Source of the DNA: TMP-7 sp038212445
GTDB lineage: Bacteria > Acidobacteriota > Terriglobia > Bryobacterales > Bryobacteraceae
Direction: 5' to 3'
Assembly: GCA_038212445.1 (NCBI GenBank)
Contig: JBBQUM010000001.1
Span: forward strand, 310,001 to 374,000
DNA: 64,000 bases
The notes under the pieces: model-generated
Database searches by the model: none
What the model was told of the DNA's origin: nothing
Seen by the model: the letters and a program-made list of their open reading frames with translations, nothing else
Shown here: positions 1 to 8,571 of the stretch, in pieces
How positions within the stretch are numbered: the stretch's first letter is position 1
How the letters are laid out: each line of letters starts with the position of its first letter
Program-made: the position numbers and the translations under genes

Positions 1-2
1 TC

Positions 3-1886
3 TCATCGGCGTCCCCCTGCGGGCGGAGGCAGTGTCGACGGCAGCGCCGACTCCCTCGCTACTCGACCCTTGCGCGCCTCGTCCACCGAGACGCCGTTCA
101 CTTCAAGTGTCTTGCCCAGCGCCTGGTCCAGCGAAATTCTGGCATGCGTGTAGTTCGCCATTGCCTGCGTTACGTTGCTTACGGCCGTGGCGTAGTCGCG
201 TTGATCCTGCACCACCTGGAAGGCAGTAGCCGCGCCCAGTGACAGCTTTCTCTGGTCAGCTTCGAGAGTCTGATCCTGCAGTTGGCGCGACTGCACCGCC
301 GCTTCATAGCGGGCGCGCGCCTGGTCCAGGCCAATCAGCGCGTTCTGAACGTCCACTCGCACCTGGTTCACGTTCTTGCGCAAATTCAGTTCGTTCTGCC
401 GGATCTCAAGCTGACTGGTAACGTAGTCCGATTGCGCCGCGCGATTGCGCAGCGGAATGTTCAGCGAGAAGCCCGCCGAGTAGCTCGGATAGTTCCGGCG
501 GAAGATCTGCCCCAGCAAGTTGCCGTAGCCGCCCACAAGGTAGCCCAGGCCCGGATCGAGCCCTCCAAGTTGCGTGAGTTCACCAGTGAGTCCGTTGTTG
601 GTGAGGTCGACAAAAGCCTGCAGCGTGGGTCGCAGCGAACTCTTGATTCCCACCAGGTTGAGGTGGTTACTTTCGAGGTTGATCCTGGCCTGATCGATTT
701 CGGGCCGGGCTAGCAGCGCGTCGGCCACCAGATCGTCTAGCGGACGAACCTGCTCCGTCGCCGGCATCACGATCTTGTCGAGCGGGACGATGTGCAGCGA
801 GGCAAGTTCCGGCGACGCGACGCCGTTGCGCGCGAGCATGTTCTTGAGAATCGTCTCCTGCTGTTGCAGGTTGGTCTGCGAGATGGTCAGATCCTGGCGG
901 CTGGCGTATACCTGGGCTTCAGCGCGAGTCACTTCGAGTTCGGCGAGCGATCCGAGTTCCACCTGCTTCTTGTTATCGGTGAGTAACTGATCGGCGGTGG
1001 TCAACTGCTGCCGGCGCGCTCGCACGTCTTCGTCAAACGCAACCAGATCCCAATAGAGATTCAGCGCTGCCGCCACTGTGGTGATCACCTGCTGCTTGAA
1101 CTGCAGGTCGGTCACCTTCAGATTGTTCTTCTGCACGCGAATATTGCGTCCGTTCACCGCGGAACCGAACCCTTGCAGCAGGTTCTGTGTGATCTGAAGA
1201 TCGAGTGAGCCGTTGGTGAATGGATTGATGCTGAACCGTGAGCTGTTGACTGAAATTCGATTGCTCGAATAGGTCAAAGTCGCGCTGGTGCCGTAGAGCC
1301 AGTTCTGCGAATACTGCGCCTGAATGGTGCGCACGTTCTGCACCAGGGCGGTGGTTCCTGTGACAACGGTATTGCTCTGCGGTGTCGTCGCGTGTTGAAA
1401 ATTCAGGAACGTGAAGATTGTGGGATCGAGTGACGGGATTTGCGGACCCAACTGGGTCACGATACCGCCGCCGGATCCAACTGTGCCGCCGCCGGCAACT
1501 CCGCCGGTGTTCAGACTCACGCCCTGAAGACTGACGCTGGTGGGTCCCTGCGCCAGCGGTGCGCCGACGCTTCTCAGCGCGCCGCCCGAAAATGCGCGCC
1601 GCAGCACTTCGCGAGCCAGCAGTTGCCCGTAGCGCTGCACCTCGATGTCGATATTGTTTTCCACCGCTAGCGCGACCACGTCGGTGGCTGTCAGGTATAA
1701 GTTCCCGGCGCGAATCAGGTTGTCCAGGCGTGGAGAGTTCGACAGATTGATCTCAGGCACGGTGCGGGCCTGATAAGGGCGGGTGAAAAAGCCAAAACGT
1801 CCCCCCTCTGGCGTATCGATCCGGATCTCGTCCTGGGCTGCTGCCGAGCTTAGGCAGAGTAAGATGACTGGCAGTAATCTTTTCAT
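3..1886 (-). CDS. TolC-family outer membrane efflux protein
   Basis: Predicted outer-membrane channel of the TolC/OEP family, the exit duct of tripartite efflux or type I secretion systems. The 627-residue product starts with a signal peptide (MKRLLPVILLCLSSAAAQ) and has the two-fold helical OEP pattern: coiled-coil stretches rich in Q, A, L and R around residues 290-370 and 520-600, and alternating beta-like segments around 200-260 and 440-500. It is longer than the usual 430-500 residues; a glycine-rich N-terminal part (about 100-150) accounts for much of the excess. The stop codon lies 3 nt from the window edge, so the gene is complete but its downstream partners (membrane fusion protein, pump) are outside or absent. 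It is divergent from the reductase gene at 1972. The family call is firm; the transported substrate cannot be told. Confidence 0.88.
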   Translation of the reverse strand: MKRLLPVILLCLSSAAAQDEIRIDTPEGGRFGFFTRPYQARTVPEINLSNSPRLDNLIRAGNLYLTATDVVALAVENNIDIEVQRYGQLLAREVLRRAFSGGALRSVGAPLAQGPTSVSLQGVSLNTGGVAGGGTVGSGGGIVTQLGPQIPSLDPTIFTFLNFQHATTPQSNTVVTGTTALVQNVRTIQAQYSQNWLYGTSATLTYSSNRISVNSSRFSINPFTNGSLDLQITQNLLQGFGSAVNGRNIRVQKNNLKVTDLQFKQQVITTVAAALNLYWDLVAFDEDVRARRQQLTTADQLLTDNKKQVELGSLAELEVTRAEAQVYASRQDLTISQTNLQQQETILKNMLARNGVASPELASLHIVPLDKIVMPATEQVRPLDDLVADALLARPEIDQARINLESNHLNLVGIKSSLRPTLQAFVDLTNNGLTGELTQLGGLDPGLGYLVGGYGNLLGQIFRRNYPSYSAGFSLNIPLRNRAAQSDYVTSQLEIRQNELNLRKNVNQVRVDVQNALIGLDQARARYEAAVQSRQLQDQTLEADQRKLSLGAATAFQVVQDQRDYATAVSNVTQAMANYTHARISLDQALGKTLEVNGVSVDEARKGRVARESALPSTLPPPAGGRR

Positions 1887-1971
1887 CGCAATAAAGGTCT
1901 GTATCTCCTAGTAGAACGCAAAACAGGACGTTCCTGTTCCCGTCATCCTCCTGATCGATACAATATCCCTG

Positions 1972-2961
1972 ATGCCCTCGACTTTTCGCGCATTACTCGC
2001 AACGAATGAGAACAATCAATTTGCTGCTTCCATTCAACAAGTCCCGTCCAGCGGTCTGCCGGAGGGAGAGATTCTCATCCGGGTTTCACACTCCAGCCTG
2101 AACTATAAAGACGGGCTGGCGGTCACTGGGAGCCCGGGAGTCATCCGCAAATACCCGATGGTTCCCGGCGTCGACCTTGCCGGAACCGTGGAGGAATCCT
2201 CAGATCCGGCGTTTCGGGCCGGCGAAGCGGTCGCAGTGACCGGATGCGGGACCTCCGAGACCATCTGGGGCGGCTATGCCGAATACGCGCGAATGAAAGC
2301 CGAACATGTGGTGCCGCTTCCGGCTGGAATGACGGCCGTACAGGCGATGGGGATTGGTACAGCTGGATTTACCGCCATGCAATGCGTGATGGCGCTCGAG
2401 GCGCACGGCGCAAAGCCTGGCGGACGCGAGATCGTCGTGACCGGTGCAGCGGGCGGCGTCGGCAGCGTCGCCGTCGCCATTCTCGCAAAGCTCGGCTACA
2501 ACGTCGTCGCCTCAACCGGACGCGCCGACACCCACGACTACCTGCGGAAACTCGGCGCCACCAGCATCATCGACCGGGCAGTGCTCTCCACTCCGTCCAA
2601 GCGTCCGATGGAAGCCGAACGGTGGGGCGGGGCAGTGGACACGGTGGGAGGGGAAACGCTGGCGGGTGTAATTCGTACTCTGGCGGCAAACACATCGGTT
2701 GCGGCGTGCGGACTGGCCGGCGGAGCGAGTCTGCCGGCCACGGTTTTCCCGTTTATCCTGCGCGGCGTCAACCTGCTCGGTATTAACAGCGTGTTTGTCA
2801 GTAACGCCGAGCGGCGTAACATCTGGAATCGTCTGGCCAAGGACCTCGACCTGAAATTGCTCGACGAGATGATCTCCGTCCACCCGCTGGCCCAGGTGTT
2901 CGAACTCGGCGCGCTAATTCTGAAAGGTCAGATCCGTGGCCGGACCGTTATTGAAATCTGA
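1972..2961 (+). CDS. acuI: Acrylyl-CoA reductase / YhdH-YhfP-type quinone oxidoreductase
   Basis: Zinc-independent medium-chain dehydrogenase/reductase of the YhdH/YhfP (AcuI) subfamily. Members reduce activated double bonds such as acryloyl-CoA with NADPH in the cytosol. The 329-residue length is typical. Visible marks are the N-terminal NYKDGLAVTG segment, the FPxVPGxD-like GROES-fold motif (YPMVPGVDLAGTV) and the nucleotide-binding TGAAGGVGSVAV loop around residue 160. There is no catalytic-zinc cysteine cluster. The start ATG has no clear Shine-Dalgarno sequence; CAATAT lies just upstream, so a leaderless or short-leader transcript is possible. It ends 12 nt before a convergent unknown gene. 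The true substrate may be another enone or quinone. Confidence 0.85.
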   Translation: MPSTFRALLATNENNQFAASIQQVPSSGLPEGEILIRVSHSSLNYKDGLAVTGSPGVIRKYPMVPGVDLAGTVEESSDPAFRAGEAVAVTGCGTSETIWGGYAEYARMKAEHVVPLPAGMTAVQAMGIGTAGFTAMQCVMALEAHGAKPGGREIVVTGAAGGVGSVAVAILAKLGYNVVASTGRADTHDYLRKLGATSIIDRAVLSTPSKRPMEAERWGGAVDTVGGETLAGVIRTLAANTSVAACGLAGGASLPATVFPFILRGVNLLGINSVFVSNAERRNIWNRLAKDLDLKLLDEMISVHPLAQVFELGALILKGQIRGRTVIEI

Positions 2962-2973
2962 GTTGCCTTACTC

Positions 2974-3585
2974 TTACTCGCCCCAGCTGCGCTCGAGCAT
3001 CCGGGAGTATTCGCCGGATGCGAACAGTTCGAAATCGAACTCCCGCGCATCCAGTTCAGTGAACGGCGCGCCGGCCTGTGCGATGGCGAAAAACTGGTCG
3101 GCGTAGCGGTAGTAGTTGCGAATAAAATCGTTGCCCAGCGTGTCGCGCGGCGGCACGTCGGCAAAGACAGCGTTCAAGCCGATGGCGCGCGTGAAGATCG
3201 CGCGATAGTCGGCCACGCCCCACTTCTTCAACTTCGACTGCACGGTGGCCGGAGTGGACCGCACCAGATAGTCGGCGAAGCTCTGGAAACGGAAGTTGCG
3301 GCCCCGCATCTCAGGCTGCCGCTCCACGTGCTCCAGACACTGCTCAATCCAGCGCACCAGGTCCCGTCCAACGTAGAACAACATGCGAATTTCGCAGAAC
3401 CGGCCTTCAATGACCGCCCGATCCAGATCTTCCTGAGTCTGCTCGCCAGAAGGCAGCAGTCCCTGAAGCATAAGGCTCGCGCGTGAACTCTCCACCAGTT
3501 TGCCCGGTCCCGTCGGGTCGGCAAACGGATGCAGAATCAGCGGGGGAAGCGTCTGAATTTGTCGTTCAAGGGTGACTGGTTGCAT
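2974..3585 (-). CDS. Conserved hypothetical protein, 203 aa
   Basis: I do not recognise this 203-residue protein. It has no signal peptide and no hydrophobic segment, so it is probably cytosolic. The composition is ordinary, with many aromatic and acidic residues in the C-terminal half, for example FIRNYYRYADQFFAIAQAG near residues 150-170. Codon use and start context look like those of neighbouring real genes, and no longer frame competes with it. It lies between a convergent AcuI-type reductase and an upstream M28 peptidase on the same strand, 36 nt away, so it could be the last gene of that transcript. Nothing in the neighbourhood points to a function. Confidence 0.65.
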   Translation of the reverse strand: MQPVTLERQIQTLPPLILHPFADPTGPGKLVESSRASLMLQGLLPSGEQTQEDLDRAVIEGRFCEIRMLFYVGRDLVRWIEQCLEHVERQPEMRGRNFRFQSFADYLVRSTPATVQSKLKKWGVADYRAIFTRAIGLNAVFADVPPRDTLGNDFIRNYYRYADQFFAIAQAGAPFTELDAREFDFELFASGEYSRMLERSWGE

Positions 3586-3621
3586 GTTGATCTCGGCTTT
3601 CGGTGTAGCAAGTATGGCACT

Positions 3622-5427
3622 CTATTTTCGCTGCGTAAGCAGTACTTTCGCCTCAATCGTTTTACCGTCGCGGACTACCTTGACCAGTACTTCATCTCCG
3701 GGCTTTTTGGCCTGGAGGGCATACGTAAAATCATACAGATTCTTGATGGCCTTGCCATCGAACTCCACCAGGATGTCGCCGGCCTTCAAACCTGCCTTCG
3801 CGGCCGGGGAACCCTCTTTAACGTCAGCAAATCTGACCCCGTTCGGGATCTCGGCAAAATCGGGAATACTGCCGAAGTTGGCGCCGTACCCTTTGCCGCC
3901 TCCACCTACCCCGGTCACCGGTGCCGGAGCCACCCTCACAAACTCGGGCCGGTCGCCGGATGCAGCCAGGGTTCCGGCCATGTCCCCGATCAGGGCCAGC
4001 AGCTGAGCTGACGCCGGACCGTCGATTTTGTCCCAGGTATCAGTCGGCTTGTGATAGTCCGCATGCAGCCCTGAGAAGAAGAAAAGTACGGGTACTTGCT
4101 TGGCTGTAAAGGAGGAATGATCGCTCGATCCATACCCCGCCTTCTCCGACATATCGAGCTTGATGCCGTGTTTCGGAGCCGTGTCGTCCACCAGTTTCTG
4201 CAAGGTCGTGCCGGTACCAACCCCGCTCAAAAATATGCGCGACTCCTTCATGCGGCCGATCATGTCCATGTTGATCATGGCCACGGCATCCTTCAGCGGC
4301 AACTCGGGATGATCCGCGTAGAATTGCGAGCCCAGCAGTCCCAGCTCTTCACCGGCGAATGATAGGAACAGAATCCCTCGTTTGAGCTTGGGCTGAGCCG
4401 CGAAGTAACGCGCCAGTTCGATCACGCCCGCCGTGCCGGAAGCGTTATCGTCGGCTCCGGGGTGAGTCTTGTGCTCTGAGGGTGCAAGCGAGTGCTGGCC
4501 GCCCTGACCGAGATGGTCGTAATGGGCGCCGATAATCACATATTCGTTGGTTTCCCCGGGTTTGTACGCGGCCACGTTGTGGACAGTCTTGAAGTCGCGT
4601 AGTACATCGATATTGATCCGAGCCTTAATGTCGGGCGGGAACTCGAACGACCGAGGTTTCAGATCCTGATCGATTCCGGCGATCAGTTCCTTCATATTCT
4701 TATGAGCGGCGGCCATCCATTGGTCGGCTTCCGCTGCCGTCACTTCCGCAATCGCCAGACCTGCATCCGCCGGGCCGTCAATGGATCCAAAACGCGTGAA
4801 CGTGTCCGGGTCTGACGGATGCGTGGGCTGGTCGCTCACCAGCAGAATTCCCCGCGCGCCATGCACCCGGGCGTTAATCGCTTTGTTGACGTAAGTCGAA
4901 TGCGACGTCAGGTTCTTCCCGTTGAAAACGCTCTTTTCGTCCAACTCCTGCGGCTCGTGGCGCATCACGAGTACGAAACGGTCCTTCACGTCGAGGTTCG
5001 CGTAGTCGTCGTAGTTGTATTCTTTGGCCGTTATTCCATATCCGGCAAAGACAATGGCTCCGTCTGACGCACCGAGCGTTGAGAAACTTACCGGCTGGTA
5101 GTCGTGCTCGAGTTTGAGCTCACGCCCCGCCGTCGACATCGAGTTCTTCGGCCCCAAGCGCGCGTTCACCGTGACTGTGAAGTTCTGATAGTATTTCTGG
5201 CCGGGAATCGGCTTCAGACCGAAGGAATGGAACTTGTCTTCGATGTATTTGGCCGCCTTTTCGAGACCGGGCGTCCCGGTGCCGCGGCCTTCTAACTCGG
5301 GCGAAGCCAGATACTTAACGTGGGCAATGTAACGGTCGGCGTTAAATGACGGAGATACTTCTCGGGCCGCCCAGGCCAGCACGCCAATGCCGGCAACGAG
5401 CGCTAGTTTCGTGCGTCGGGGAATCAT
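3622..5427 (-). CDS. Exported M28 zinc aminopeptidase with PA and PDZ domains
   Basis: Secreted or membrane-anchored zinc exopeptidase of family M28. After an N-terminal signal or anchor (residues 5-22) comes a PA-type insert (about 100-235), the M28 catalytic domain (about 275-490) and a C-terminal PDZ domain (about 510-600, GSPAAKAGLKAGDILVEFDG). The two-zinc ligand set is intact: GAHYDH, DDNASG, the GEELGLLGS glutamates, NMDMIG and the SDHSSF histidine. At 601 residues it fits M28 proteins that carry an added PDZ domain. The start is supported by a GAGGTGG ribosome site. It lies 16 nt behind the DsbA-like gene on the same strand, so the two are probably co-transcribed, which suits a disulfide-containing exported enzyme. 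The substrate is unknown. Confidence 0.9.
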   Translation of the reverse strand: MIPRRTKLALVAGIGVLAWAAREVSPSFNADRYIAHVKYLASPELEGRGTGTPGLEKAAKYIEDKFHSFGLKPIPGQKYYQNFTVTVNARLGPKNSMSTAGRELKLEHDYQPVSFSTLGASDGAIVFAGYGITAKEYNYDDYANLDVKDRFVLVMRHEPQELDEKSVFNGKNLTSHSTYVNKAINARVHGARGILLVSDQPTHPSDPDTFTRFGSIDGPADAGLAIAEVTAAEADQWMAAAHKNMKELIAGIDQDLKPRSFEFPPDIKARINIDVLRDFKTVHNVAAYKPGETNEYVIIGAHYDHLGQGGQHSLAPSEHKTHPGADDNASGTAGVIELARYFAAQPKLKRGILFLSFAGEELGLLGSQFYADHPELPLKDAVAMINMDMIGRMKESRIFLSGVGTGTTLQKLVDDTAPKHGIKLDMSEKAGYGSSDHSSFTAKQVPVLFFFSGLHADYHKPTDTWDKIDGPASAQLLALIGDMAGTLAASGDRPEFVRVAPAPVTGVGGGGKGYGANFGSIPDFAEIPNGVRFADVKEGSPAAKAGLKAGDILVEFDGKAIKNLYDFTYALQAKKPGDEVLVKVVRDGKTIEAKVLLTQRK

Positions 5428-5443
5428 TCCACCTCGCTGAATA

Positions 5444-6355
5444 TTATTTCACTGCCGACGGTAGCGAAACCTCACAGCATTTTTCATCAGCCTTGGCAAA
5501 CTTCTTCAAATACGCAAGCTCGATGTTGATGATCTGTTCCAGCGTCGCAAACGGAATCGCACCCGATAGCGGACGGCCATTGATGAAGATGGTCGGCGTA
5601 CCACTGACGCCAAGCGCCCGGCCCTCGGCGATTTCGCGGTCCACTTCTTTTTCGGTCGCCTTGGTATCAATGCACGTGCTGATCGACTTTGTTTCGATGC
5701 CCTTGGTCTCGGCCCATCCCATGATCTTCGACTTCAGGTTGTCAGGATCGATCTCTGCCTGATGCTCGTAAATCCAATCGTGGTAATCCCAGAACGCGTT
5801 CGGCTGCTGGTGGAAGATGCAGCGGCCCGCCATGGCAGCCGGCTTGGCCCAGGGATGCATGTTCTCGAGCGGAAAATCTTTGAAGAACACCCAGGCTTGC
5901 TTGCCGAAAGTCTTCCCGATGTTCTCGTGAATGATCTTCGCTTCCTCTTTGCAATTGGGACACTGGAAGTCGCTAAACACGACGATTGTGATCGGCGCTC
6001 CAGGCGTTCCAAAGTTCGGCTGGCCGGCAGTCTTCAACTGCTTGCGTTCCGATTCAAACGCCGGCTTGGTGGTGTCGAAGAGATTGCCCTTGACAATGTA
6101 CTTGCCGTCGCTGCTCAGAAAGTAATGTAAGGCGTAAATACCGTTCTGCGTTGTCACCTCCACCGGCAGGTCCTGAAAGTTCGGATAAGCGCTCGGTTTG
6201 GGATCGCCCACCGACATCTTCATCTCGTCCGGCAACAGCTCGACGTGACGGATGTAGGCTTCAATTTTCGCCTTGTCGATACCGGCCTTGGGAGCCTGGG
6301 CAAACGCCGCAGCGCACACGCCAAGAATCACGCACGCAGTGGAAAAGAAACGCAT
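5444..6355 (-). CDS. Exported DsbA-like thioredoxin-fold protein
   Basis: Periplasmic thioredoxin-fold disulfide oxidoreductase or isomerase of the DsbA/Thioredoxin_4 type. The 303-residue product has a signal peptide (MRFFSTACVILGVCAAAFAQ), an N-terminal extension of about 100 residues, and then the catalytic domain with the redox motif CPNC in FSDFQCPNCKEEAK (about residue 135). The cis-proline loop is seen as SGTPTIFING (about 255). The helical insertion between them, with WAKPAAMAGRC and a second cysteine (CID), fits the BdbD/DsbA-like group. It is probably first in an operon with the downstream M28 peptidase. It may assist folding of exported enzymes; partners are not visible. Confidence 0.88.
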   Translation of the reverse strand: MRFFSTACVILGVCAAAFAQAPKAGIDKAKIEAYIRHVELLPDEMKMSVGDPKPSAYPNFQDLPVEVTTQNGIYALHYFLSSDGKYIVKGNLFDTTKPAFESERKQLKTAGQPNFGTPGAPITIVVFSDFQCPNCKEEAKIIHENIGKTFGKQAWVFFKDFPLENMHPWAKPAAMAGRCIFHQQPNAFWDYHDWIYEHQAEIDPDNLKSKIMGWAETKGIETKSISTCIDTKATEKEVDREIAEGRALGVSGTPTIFINGRPLSGAIPFATLEQIINIELAYLKKFAKADEKCCEVSLPSAVK

Positions 6356-6382
6356 AAAGGATCTTCCTAGTGTAGCAATCGT

Positions 6383-6403
6383 CGCCGGGACGCACTACCG
6401 GCG
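6383..6403 (-). terminator. Small hairpin after altronate dehydratase gene
   Basis: A perfect 6-bp inverted repeat (CGCCGG / CCGGCG, 9-nt loop) lies in the 100-bp gap between the uxaA-type gene and the DsbA-like gene, both on the minus strand. It could end transcription of the upstream operon, but no uridine run follows, so it may be only a pause site or mRNA-stabilising hairpin. Confidence 0.3.
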
Positions 6404-6455
6404 CTCTGGTTCCATCGGCTGTGGACCGCGTTCTCTCCAGTCGGCCCGTCCGGCT

Positions 6456-7994
6456 TTACATAACCGGCCCAATACGCCACGGCACAAACTCCTGGTGTCC
6501 CATACGTTCGGCGCAGGTCCGCTCGCCCGACGCCGAGCGTAGAATCAGATCCAGAATTTCGCGGCCAACCTGCTCCACGCCCGCCTCGCCGTCGGCAATC
6601 CGGCCCGCATTCACGTCCATGTTCTCGCGCATCCGCTGGAACATCGGCGTGTTGGTGGCAATCTTCACCACCGGAATGGTCGGAAAACCTATTGCGCTGC
6701 CGCGTCCCGTCGTGAACGCGATCACGTTGCAACCGCCTGCCGCCAGACCCGCCAGCGAGGCCGGATCGTACCCCGGCGTGTTCATGAACACGAAACCGGG
6801 CGTCGTGATGCGTTCGGCATATTCGAACACGTCCATCAACGGCGAAGTTCCAGCCTTGGCCACCGCCCCAAGACTCTTCTCGAGAATGTTAGTCAGTCCA
6901 CCGGCCTTGTTGCCCGGCGATGGATTGTCGTCAAAGCTGCCGCCAAACTGATTCAGATACCGTTTGTATGACGCAACCATCGACAGCAACTTCTCGCCCA
7001 CCGCGCGATTTCTCGCCCGGCTCACCAGCAAATGCTCAGCCCCGAAGATTTCCGTCGTCTCGGCGAGCACCGCCGTTGCCGCCATCTCCGCCAACCGGTC
7101 CGACGCCCAGCCCAAGGCTGGATTTGCCGTGATGCCGGAAAACGAGTCGGAACCGCCGCAGTTCAGTCCAAGCACGATCTTCGACGCGGGAGCCTCGCTG
7201 CGCGATTCCGCAGCCGCCCGCTCAATCATCTTCCAGACTTGCTTACGGCCTTCTTCCACCGTCGCCCGCGTGCCGCCCGAGCCTTGCACCGTCATACCCA
7301 CCAATCGCTCGTTACGCGGCGCGCCGTCGCCCAGGTAATGATCGATTTGATTCACCTCGCAGCCCAGGCCCAGAACGATACCAGCCGAGACGTTCGGATG
7401 GTCGAGCACGCCGCCAAGTGTCCTCTGCAACTGCGCCAGATCGGGACCAGTCGTCATGCCGCAGCCCTCGCCGTGCGGGAACGCCACCACACCATCTACG
7501 TTCGATGGCAGCTTCTCGTCGCTAAAACTCGCGGCGATCAACTCCGCGGCGTGAGCGGCGCAATTGCTCGACGCCACTACGACAATGTAATTGCGGGTTC
7601 CCACACGCCCATCGCCGCGCACGTATCCAAGGAATCGCGGAATGTCCGCCGGCGCTACCGGCAACGCGATCTCGGCGGTCGGGAATTGGTAGTCAAACGC
7701 GATCTCTTCGTAGGCGACGTTGTGCGTGTGGATGTGTTCCCCGGGCGCTATCAAACGCGTAGCTCGGCCCATCATCTGCCCGTAGCGGATCACCGGCTTT
7801 CCCGCGTCAATTGTGTGCAGCGCCACCTTGTGACCTGCGGGAACGGCCTCCGCGACCTTGATTTCCCGGCCGCCTACGCTGAGCCGCTGTCCGGCGGCGA
7901 GAGGGACACGCGCAATCGCGACGTTGTCGGAAGTGTGAAGTTGGATGGCCGAATTCTCGGCGGTCGGGAGTTTTGTGATTTCAAGCAGGCCCAT
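6456..7994 (-). CDS. uxaA: Altronate/galactarate dehydratase family protein (UxaA)
   Basis: Cytosolic dehydratase of the UxaA/GarD family, which converts D-altronate to 2-keto-3-deoxygluconate in hexuronate breakdown. The start used is the ATG of MGLLEITKLP, giving 512 residues, close to the E. coli UxaA length; the open frame continues upstream but overlaps the HIT-like gene. An N-terminal SAF domain (about 15-105) is followed by the catalytic part with GDGRVGTRNY, PHGEGCGM, LGLGCEVNQI and LGLNCGGSDSFSGITANP. The gene starts 16 nt after the HIT-like gene on the same strand, so they probably form an operon. No uxaB, uxaC, kdgK or transporter is nearby. It might act on another sugar acid such as galactarate. 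Confidence 0.87.
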   Translation of the reverse strand: MGLLEITKLPTAENSAIQLHTSDNVAIARVPLAAGQRLSVGGREIKVAEAVPAGHKVALHTIDAGKPVIRYGQMMGRATRLIAPGEHIHTHNVAYEEIAFDYQFPTAEIALPVAPADIPRFLGYVRGDGRVGTRNYIVVVASSNCAAHAAELIAASFSDEKLPSNVDGVVAFPHGEGCGMTTGPDLAQLQRTLGGVLDHPNVSAGIVLGLGCEVNQIDHYLGDGAPRNERLVGMTVQGSGGTRATVEEGRKQVWKMIERAAAESRSEAPASKIVLGLNCGGSDSFSGITANPALGWASDRLAEMAATAVLAETTEIFGAEHLLVSRARNRAVGEKLLSMVASYKRYLNQFGGSFDDNPSPGNKAGGLTNILEKSLGAVAKAGTSPLMDVFEYAERITTPGFVFMNTPGYDPASLAGLAAGGCNVIAFTTGRGSAIGFPTIPVVKIATNTPMFQRMRENMDVNAGRIADGEAGVEQVGREILDLILRSASGERTCAERMGHQEFVPWRIGPVM

Positions 7995-8010
7995 TGGTTC
8001 CGCCTTTGAG

Positions 8011-8550
8011 CTATCGTAACAGCACGGTTTCGGTGATCTGCTCCCCCGTGTGAACGTGCATCTTGCCTTCAGCCGTGCCGTGTATCCATAATCCGTCCAG
8101 CACCGGAACCGGTATCTGAGCCGGTGAACCGACTTCAATGAACTCGCCTGCTTCCACGCCCGGTAGCAGCCGTCCAATGTGGATGTGCAGGTGGCATTGC
8201 GTGCGGACCTTGTCGCCGTTGTAGGCCACCGCCCAGTTCGCACCCCACAATTCCTTGGCCTTGCCGATCGCAGCTCTCCAGAGGTCCAGGCGTTCGTCCG
8301 CGGTCATCTCGACCATCAGGTGCAGTCCTTGGATGTGCCGGCGGGCGAGGATCAGAGTGCGATTGGCCTTGCGCGGGTTGGCGTCCTTGAGAAAGAAAAA
8401 CTTCACATCCGCCGGCTGCTTTTCGGTCTCGACGCACAGGCTGCACTGGCGCGCCTTCATCGTCTCGGGATTCGCGGGATCGCAACTGCAGGGAGTCTGA
8501 CCCCGCGCACACAGCGCTCCAAATACCAGCAAAAGCCCGAGTTTTCGCAC
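8011..8550 (-). CDS. Exported HIT-like (histidine triad) protein
   Basis: Likely nucleotide hydrolase/transferase-fold protein of the HIT superfamily, unusual in carrying a signal peptide (residues 1-18, ending ARGQ). The hallmark is HLHIHIG near residue 130, preceded by RTLILARRHIQGL and a conserved HIT-like helix. Two N-terminal cysteine pairs (CSC and CSLC) may bind zinc, as in some HIT proteins. GTG at 8550 is used as start; an in-frame TTG at 8559 is possible, but a perfect TATAAT on this strand (8559-8564) overlaps it, which favours the later start. It probably leads an operon with the altronate dehydratase gene. The family call is moderate; an exported CDP-diacylglycerol pyrophosphatase-type role is an alternative. 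Confidence 0.7.
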   Translation of the reverse strand: MRKLGLLLVFGALCARGQTPCSCDPANPETMKARQCSLCVETEKQPADVKFFFLKDANPRKANRTLILARRHIQGLHLMVEMTADERLDLWRAAIGKAKELWGANWAVAYNGDKVRTQCHLHIHIGRLLPGVEAGEFIEVGSPAQIPVPVLDGLWIHGTAEGKMHVHTGEQITETVLLR

Positions 8551-8571
8551 GATGCTCAATTATACTGGAGG

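Noticed and set aside
7032..8009. 325-codon open frame antisense to altronate dehydratase
   Set aside because: Shadow of the dehydratase gene; Arg/His/Asp-rich composition without any motif.
6456..8243. Longer form of the altronate dehydratase starting at 8243
   Set aside because: The extra 83 residues are Arg/Cys/Thr-rich, overlap the HIT-like gene and have no counterpart in the family; MGLLEITKLP at 7994 fits the known N terminus.
8179..8571. N-terminal extension of the GT39 frame
   Set aside because: The residues are not membrane-like and lie wholly over the HIT-like gene on the other strand; the first real membrane helix starts after 8572.
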